Assembly (NCBI GenBank): GCA_014650015.1
Contig: BMUD01000018.1
Coordinates: 1-64,000 of the forward strand
DNA: 64,000 bases
Direction: 5' to 3'
From: Streptomyces griseoloalbus
GTDB taxonomy: Bacteria; Actinomycetota; Actinomycetes; Streptomycetales; Streptomycetaceae
Positions 60,436 through 64,000 of this stretch are shown here, in pieces. Under the pieces are notes generated by a model. The model searched no databases. It had not been told where the DNA came from and saw only the letters and a list, made by a program, of their open reading frames with translations. Position numbers and translations under genes: made by a program. The stretch's first letter is position 1. Each line of letters begins with the position of its first letter.

Positions 60436-61458
60436 TCAGCCGCCGAGCCTGGTCCGCGGGCGCGGAGCGAACCCCGCCGCCTCGTAGCACGCGTCGATGA
60501 GCCGCATCGTCGTCACCGCGTCGTCCGTGCCCAGCGCGAGCGGCGCGCCCTCGCGCACCCGGGCGGCGAACGCCTCCAGCTGGTACGTGTACGACGACCG
60601 TGTGCCGAGGTGTTCCGTGCGCTCGCCGTCCGCGGTGCGGACGACGACACGGTCGTCCCTGTGCGGGAGCACGAAGTTCGGGGCCGTCGCCTCGCCCCGG
60701 CTGCCGACGACCCGGATGCTCATCTCCAGGCGGTCGTACGCCATGTGGCAGCGGGCGGTGCCCGTCGCGCCGCCCGGGAACCCCAGCTCGGCGTCCAGCC
60801 ACTCGTCCACGCCCGAAGCGCCCCGCCGCTCGCCCGCCCGCGCCGCGAGCAGGAGGGGCGCGCCGCCCGCCCACGGGGCGAGCATGCGCAGTGCGTGCAG
60901 ACTGTAGCAGCCGAGGTCCATCAGGGCGCCGCCGGCCAGCGCGAGCGACCAGCGGGGGTCGGTGTCCTGCGGGGCGGGAGTCGCCACCATGGCCTCGGCG
61001 TGGCGGAGCTCGCCCAGCTCGCCCGAGGCCAGCAGCTCGTGCAGACGCCGGGTGACCGGGTGGAAGAGGTAGTGGAAGGCCTCCATGAAGACGGTGCCGG
61101 ACCTCGCGGCCGCCTCCCGCACCTCCTCGGCCTCCCGCGCGTTGCTCGCCGACGGTTTCTCCGTCAGGACGTGCTTGCCGGCCGCCAGCGCCGCCACGTT
61201 CCACGGGCCGTGCAGCCCGTTGGCGAGCGGGTTGTAGACGACGTCCACCTCGGGGTCGGCCAGCAACGCGGCGTACGAGCCCAGGGTTCGCTCCACGCCA
61301 TGGGCCGCGGCGAAGGTCTCGGCGCGGGAGCGGTCGCGGGCGGCCACCGCGACGAGGCGGTGGCCGCCCACCCGGGCCGGGGCGATCAGGGAGCGCTCGG
61401 TGATCCGAGCGGCGCCCAGGATTCCGATGCGCAGGGGTTCCCGGCCGGTGTCGGTCAT
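60436..61458 (-). CDS. Gfo/Idh/MocA oxidoreductase, substrate unknown
   Basis: The 340-residue dehydrogenase has LRIGILGAARITERSLIAPARVGGHRLVAVAARDRSR, the cofactor block VYNPLANGLHGPWNVAALAAGKHVLTEKPSAS and MEAFHYLFHPVTRRLHELL. GGGALMDLGCYSLHALRMLAPW replaces the D-x-x-x-H motif with a Gly/Cys variant seen in other Gfo/Idh enzymes. The product is unknown; a sugar or inositol derivative is likely from the context. ATG 61458 overlaps the stop of the inositol dehydrogenase gene by ATGA, so the two dehydrogenases are co-translated. Confidence 0.85.
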   Translation of the reverse strand: MTDTGREPLRIGILGAARITERSLIAPARVGGHRLVAVAARDRSRAETFAAAHGVERTLGSYAALLADPEVDVVYNPLANGLHGPWNVAALAAGKHVLTEKPSASNAREAEEVREAAARSGTVFMEAFHYLFHPVTRRLHELLASGELGELRHAEAMVATPAPQDTDPRWSLALAGGALMDLGCYSLHALRMLAPWAGGAPLLLAARAGERRGASGVDEWLDAELGFPGGATGTARCHMAYDRLEMSIRVVGSRGEATAPNFVLPHRDDRVVVRTADGERTEHLGTRSSYTYQLEAFAARVREGAPLALGTDDAVTTMRLIDACYEAAGFAPRPRTRLGG

Positions 61459-62459
61459 GCCTGCCGTACCTCCCCGAGGGTGACGGGACGGTGCTCGTGC
61501 AGCGACAGTGTGCACGCCTCGGCGATCCAGCCCGCCTCCAGGGCGTCCGCGATCGTGCACGGCGAGGGGCGGGCGCCCGCCACCACCTCGGTGAACGCGG
61601 TCAGTTCGGCGCGGTAGGCGGCCGTGAAGCGGTCCATGAAGAAGTCGTGGGGGACGCCGGCGGGGAAGGTGACGCCCGCCTCCACCGAGCGCAGCGGCAG
61701 CTTGTCCTCCAGACCCACCGCGATGGAGTCCGCGAAGCCGTGGATCTCCATGCGCACGTCGTGCCCCCGGGCGTTGTGGCGGCTGTTGGAGACCACCGCG
61801 ATGGTGCCGTCGTCCAGGGTGAGGATCGCGCCGGTGGTGTCGGCGTCGCCGGCCTCCTTGATGTAGTCGGCGCCCCGGTTGCCGCCGACCGCGTACACCT
61901 CGGTCACCTCGCGGCCGGTGACCCAGCGGATGATGTCGAAGTCGTGCACCGAGCAGTCGCGGAAGATGCCCCCGGACGCGGCGATGTACGCGGCCGGCGG
62001 GGGCGCCGGGTCCAGCGTCGTCGAGCGGACGGTGTGCAGCTTGCCCAGCTCCCCGCCCCGCACGGCGGCCCGCGCGGCGACGAAGCCCGCGTCGAAGCGG
62101 CGGTTGTAGCCGATCTGGACCGGCACGTCCCGGCCCTCGACGGCCTTCAGCACCCGTACGCCCTCGGTCATGGTGCGGGCCACCGGCTTCTCGCAGAAGA
62201 CGGGGACGCCCGCCTCCACGCAGGCGAGGATCAGCTCCGGGTGGGCGTCGGTCGCGGCGGCGACGACCACGCCGTCCACCCCGGCGCCGAGCACCGCCTC
62301 GGGGGAGTCGGCGACCTCGGCGTCGAACCGCTCGGCGGCGGCCTTCGCGGCGTCCGCGAACGGGTCGGAGACGACGAGGGACTCGACGACGCCGAGCCCG
62401 GACAGGGTCTCGGCGTGGAAGGCGCCGATGCGGCCGAGGCCGAGGATTCCGATACGCAT
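61455..62459 (-). CDS. iolG: Myo-inositol 2-dehydrogenase
   Basis: The 334-residue protein has the IolG-type beginning MRIGILGLGRIGAFHAETLSG, CEKPVARTMTEGVRVL near 90-105, QIGYNRRFDAGFVAARAAV, and the catalytic block FRDCSVHDFDIIRWVTG (Asp and His near 168-172). PAGVPHDFFMDRF and ARPSPCTIADALEAGWIAEA complete the family pattern. It should oxidise myo-inositol to 2-keto-myo-inositol with NAD+. A second IolG-like enzyme is encoded in the adjacent rightward operon, so the organism may handle more than one inositol isomer. Confidence 0.87.
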   Translation of the reverse strand: MRIGILGLGRIGAFHAETLSGLGVVESLVVSDPFADAAKAAAERFDAEVADSPEAVLGAGVDGVVVAAATDAHPELILACVEAGVPVFCEKPVARTMTEGVRVLKAVEGRDVPVQIGYNRRFDAGFVAARAAVRGGELGKLHTVRSTTLDPAPPPAAYIAASGGIFRDCSVHDFDIIRWVTGREVTEVYAVGGNRGADYIKEAGDADTTGAILTLDDGTIAVVSNSRHNARGHDVRMEIHGFADSIAVGLEDKLPLRSVEAGVTFPAGVPHDFFMDRFTAAYRAELTAFTEVVAGARPSPCTIADALEAGWIAEACTLSLHEHRPVTLGEVRQA

Positions 62460-62511
62460 GGGGGACGTGCTCCTTGCTTGCGGGGGTCGTACGAGCGGGG
62501 AGTGGGGGAGG

Positions 62512-63288
62512 TCAGTCGAGGCCGCCGAGGACGTTCTGGTCCCAGTCGATCACGGAGCCGGTGACCACGCCCGAACGGTCGGACAGCAGCAGGACCACGA
62601 AGTCGGCGATCTCGTCCGGCCGGCCGAGCTTGCCCATCGGCAGCCGCGCGGCGGCCTGCTCGCGCCAGTCGTCACCGGCGCCGTGGAAGGTGCGCTGGGT
62701 GGCGTCCTCGCCCTCGGTGGCGGTCCAGCCGATGTTCACGCCGTTGATCCGGATCCGGTCCCACCGGTGGGCGTGCGCCGCGTTGCGGGTCAGGCCGATG
62801 AGCCCGGCCTTCGCGGCGACGTACGGCGCCAGGAACGGCTGGCCGCCGTGTGCCGAGGAGGTGATGATGTTGACGATCGTGCCGGGCTCCGCGCGCCGCA
62901 CCATGTCCGCGACGGCGGCCTGCATGGCGAAGAACGGCGCCTTGAGGTTGATGGCGACGTGCTGGTCGAACAGCTCGGGCGTGGTGTCCAGGAGCGTTCC
63001 GCGCGAGGTCAGGCCCGCGGAGTTCACCAGGCAGTCGACGCGCCCGTACGCCCGGACCGCCTGCGCGACGGACGCCTTCGCCTGCCCGGCGTCCGCCAGG
63101 TCGGCCCGGACGAACATCGCCGTGCCGCCCGCGGCGGCCAGTTCGGCCACCAGCGCCTCACCCGGTTCCGGACGCCGCCCGGTGACGGCCACGACCGCCC
63201 CCTCGCGGACCGCGGCCCGCGCGACGGCGGCGCCGACCCCCTGGCTGCCGCCGTTGACGAGGACGACCTTGTCGTCGAGAAGTCCCAT
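62512..63288 (-). CDS. SDR-family oxidoreductase
   Basis: The 258-residue classic SDR has the cofactor motif VLVNGGSQGVGAAVARAA (the usual TGxxxGxG replaced by NGGSQGVG, still a plausible loop), LVNSAGLTSRGTL, the Ser of INIITSSA, and YVAAKAGLIGLTRNAA with catalytic Tyr/Lys. GVVTGSVIDWDQNVLGG ends it. It sits in a run of dehydrogenases next to the inositol genes and a dioxygenase gene, so it may act on a polyol derivative. The substrate is not inferable. Confidence 0.88.
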   Translation of the reverse strand: MGLLDDKVVLVNGGSQGVGAAVARAAVREGAVVAVTGRRPEPGEALVAELAAAGGTAMFVRADLADAGQAKASVAQAVRAYGRVDCLVNSAGLTSRGTLLDTTPELFDQHVAINLKAPFFAMQAAVADMVRRAEPGTIVNIITSSAHGGQPFLAPYVAAKAGLIGLTRNAAHAHRWDRIRINGVNIGWTATEGEDATQRTFHGAGDDWREQAAARLPMGKLGRPDEIADFVVLLLSDRSGVVTGSVIDWDQNVLGGLD

Positions 63289-63307
63289 GATCGGTTGTGG
63301 ATTCCTT

Positions 63308-64000
63308 TCAGCTCTCGCGCCGCTTGGCGCCGGCCCGCAGTTCGTTCCGCAGGGTCCGCGCGGTCCACCCCTCGCGCAGCGCCCGGCGTACGACGTCGGC
63401 CTGCGAGGGCGGGGCCAGACCGTCGACCGGCGGGTCGCTGTCGAGGTTGGTGGGGAAGGCGTAGCCCTCGGCGCTCGCCGCGATCACGTTCTCCAGCCAC
63501 TGCTCGCCGGCCCCCTCGGCCTTGCGGCCCAGGAGCACCGGGTAGACGGCGCCCGTCACCGCCTCGCGGTCCACCGTCTCCATCGCCCGCCCGAACGCGG
63601 AGGACACCTGGAGCAGGTTGGCCATGCGCCGGATGTCCGGCGAGCGGTTGGCGCCGGCGGCGTGGAACAGCGCGGGATTGAAGAACACCGCGTCGCCCTT
63701 GGCCAGGGGCAGTTGTACGTGGTGCTCCTCGAAGTACGCCCGGAACTCCGGGAGTCGCCAGGCGAGATAGCCGGGCTCGTACTTCTGCGAGTGCGGCAGG
63801 TACAGCGTGGGCCCGGACTCGACGGGCATGTCGCAGTGCGCCACCGCGCCCTGGAGGGTGAGTACGGGGGAGAGGCGGTGCACGTGCGCCGGGTAGGCGG
63901 CGGCGACCTCGTTGGAGAGGAAGCCGAGGTGGTAGTCGCGGTGCGCGGTCTGGGCGGCGCCGCCCGGGTTGACCACGTTGACCTGGGAGGTGACCTGGTA
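63308..64000 (-). CDS. Phytanoyl-CoA dioxygenase (PhyH) family protein, partial
   Basis: The visible 230 residues are the C-terminal part of an Fe(II)/2-oxoglutarate dioxygenase of the PhyH type. The frame stays open to the window edge, so the start is beyond it. TAHRDYHLGF contains the His-x-Asp iron ligands, and VFFNPALFHAAGANRSPDIRRMANLLQVS the distal His and the Arg that binds 2-oxoglutarate. The family hydroxylates small molecules or fatty acyl-CoA; the substrate is unknown. It leads the leftward SDR and dehydrogenase cluster. Confidence 0.87.
   Translation of the reverse strand, partial: YQVTSQVNVVNPGGAAQTAHRDYHLGFLSNEVAAAYPAHVHRLSPVLTLQGAVAHCDMPVESGPTLYLPHSQKYEPGYLAWRLPEFRAYFEEHHVQLPLAKGDAVFFNPALFHAAGANRSPDIRRMANLLQVSSAFGRAMETVDREAVTGAVYPVLLGRKAEGAGEQWLENVIAASAEGYAFPTNLDSDPPVDGLAPPSQADVVRRALREGWTARTLRNELRAGAKRRES

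Overview
This window is high-GC actinobacterial chromosome, almost certainly Streptomyces. The evidence is the GC-rich third codon positions, GTG/TTG starts, many apparently leaderless genes, a conservon (CvnABCD), a ydaO-type riboswitch ahead of a LysM/M23 cell-wall hydrolase, and DUF574 and DUF6126 genes typical of the genus. All family calls come from reading protein sequences; no database search was run.

Layout: (1) 1-5.2 kb is the end of a hopanoid/MEP cluster (ispG end, dxs, an HpnO-like aminotransferase), then an XRE-cupin regulator with a double palindromic operator, a 42-aa membrane protein and a tyrosine phosphatase. (2) 5.3-11.5 kb holds a GH36 alpha-galactosidase, a c-di-AMP riboswitch with its M23 peptidase, an SGNH hydrolase, a GNAT and a metallo-beta-lactamase-fold protein. 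(3) 12.0-16.2 kb is a conservon plus a GAF gene. (4) 16.4-20.7 kb carries threonine catabolism (tdh-kbl), a LysR regulator, a GNAT with a degraded front end and a YjbR protein. (5) 21.0-22.7 kb is a split transketolase behind a MerR/SoxR-type promoter. (6) 23.0-31.0 kb is the most interesting part: a Crp-type cyclic-nucleotide regulator, a class III cyclase-like protein, a large HEAT-repeat protein with a degenerate P-loop that shares a 24-residue Gly-rich motif with the cyclase, an SPFH/band-7 protein, a Pycsar-type transmembrane effector and an HtpX-like M48 protease. I read it as a candidate cyclic-nucleotide, membrane-targeting defence or stress system.

(7) 31.1-35.5 kb is an LpqY-SugABC-type trehalose ABC importer. 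(8) 35.5-39.95 kb contains a NUDIX-like gene, a methyltransferase, a HhH repair protein, DUF3140, a Dps and a thiolase. (9) 39.95-42.6 kb is a scarred region: an IS5-type remnant with an internal inversion sits between the overlapping stop codons of two convergent genes, beside a broken SnoaL-like gene and a TetR gene with three operators. (10) 42.9-49.6 kb holds a TauE/SafE permease, a lipid kinase, cobK, cobF, a DUF309 gene, a second identical tRNA-Pro(GGG), a NudK-type hydrolase behind a 14-codon leader ORF, and a MerR-type-promoter aldo/keto reductase. (11) 49.6-64.0 kb is a myo-inositol catabolic locus: a GntR regulator, iolD-iolB-aldolase-iolC on one strand, and a binding protein, permease, ATPase, TIM-barrel isomerase and IolG-like dehydrogenase on the other. 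The two arms are separated by a symmetrical divergent promoter region. Further dehydrogenases, an SDR and a PhyH dioxygenase run off the right edge.

The importer and iol enzymes should work together: inositol or a relative is imported, oxidised by IolG-type dehydrogenases, processed by the IolE-like protein and IolD, isomerised by IolB, phosphorylated by IolC and cleaved by the aldolase. In region 6 the cyclase, the Crp-like protein and the Pycsar-type effector are three parts expected of a cyclic-nucleotide signalling circuit.
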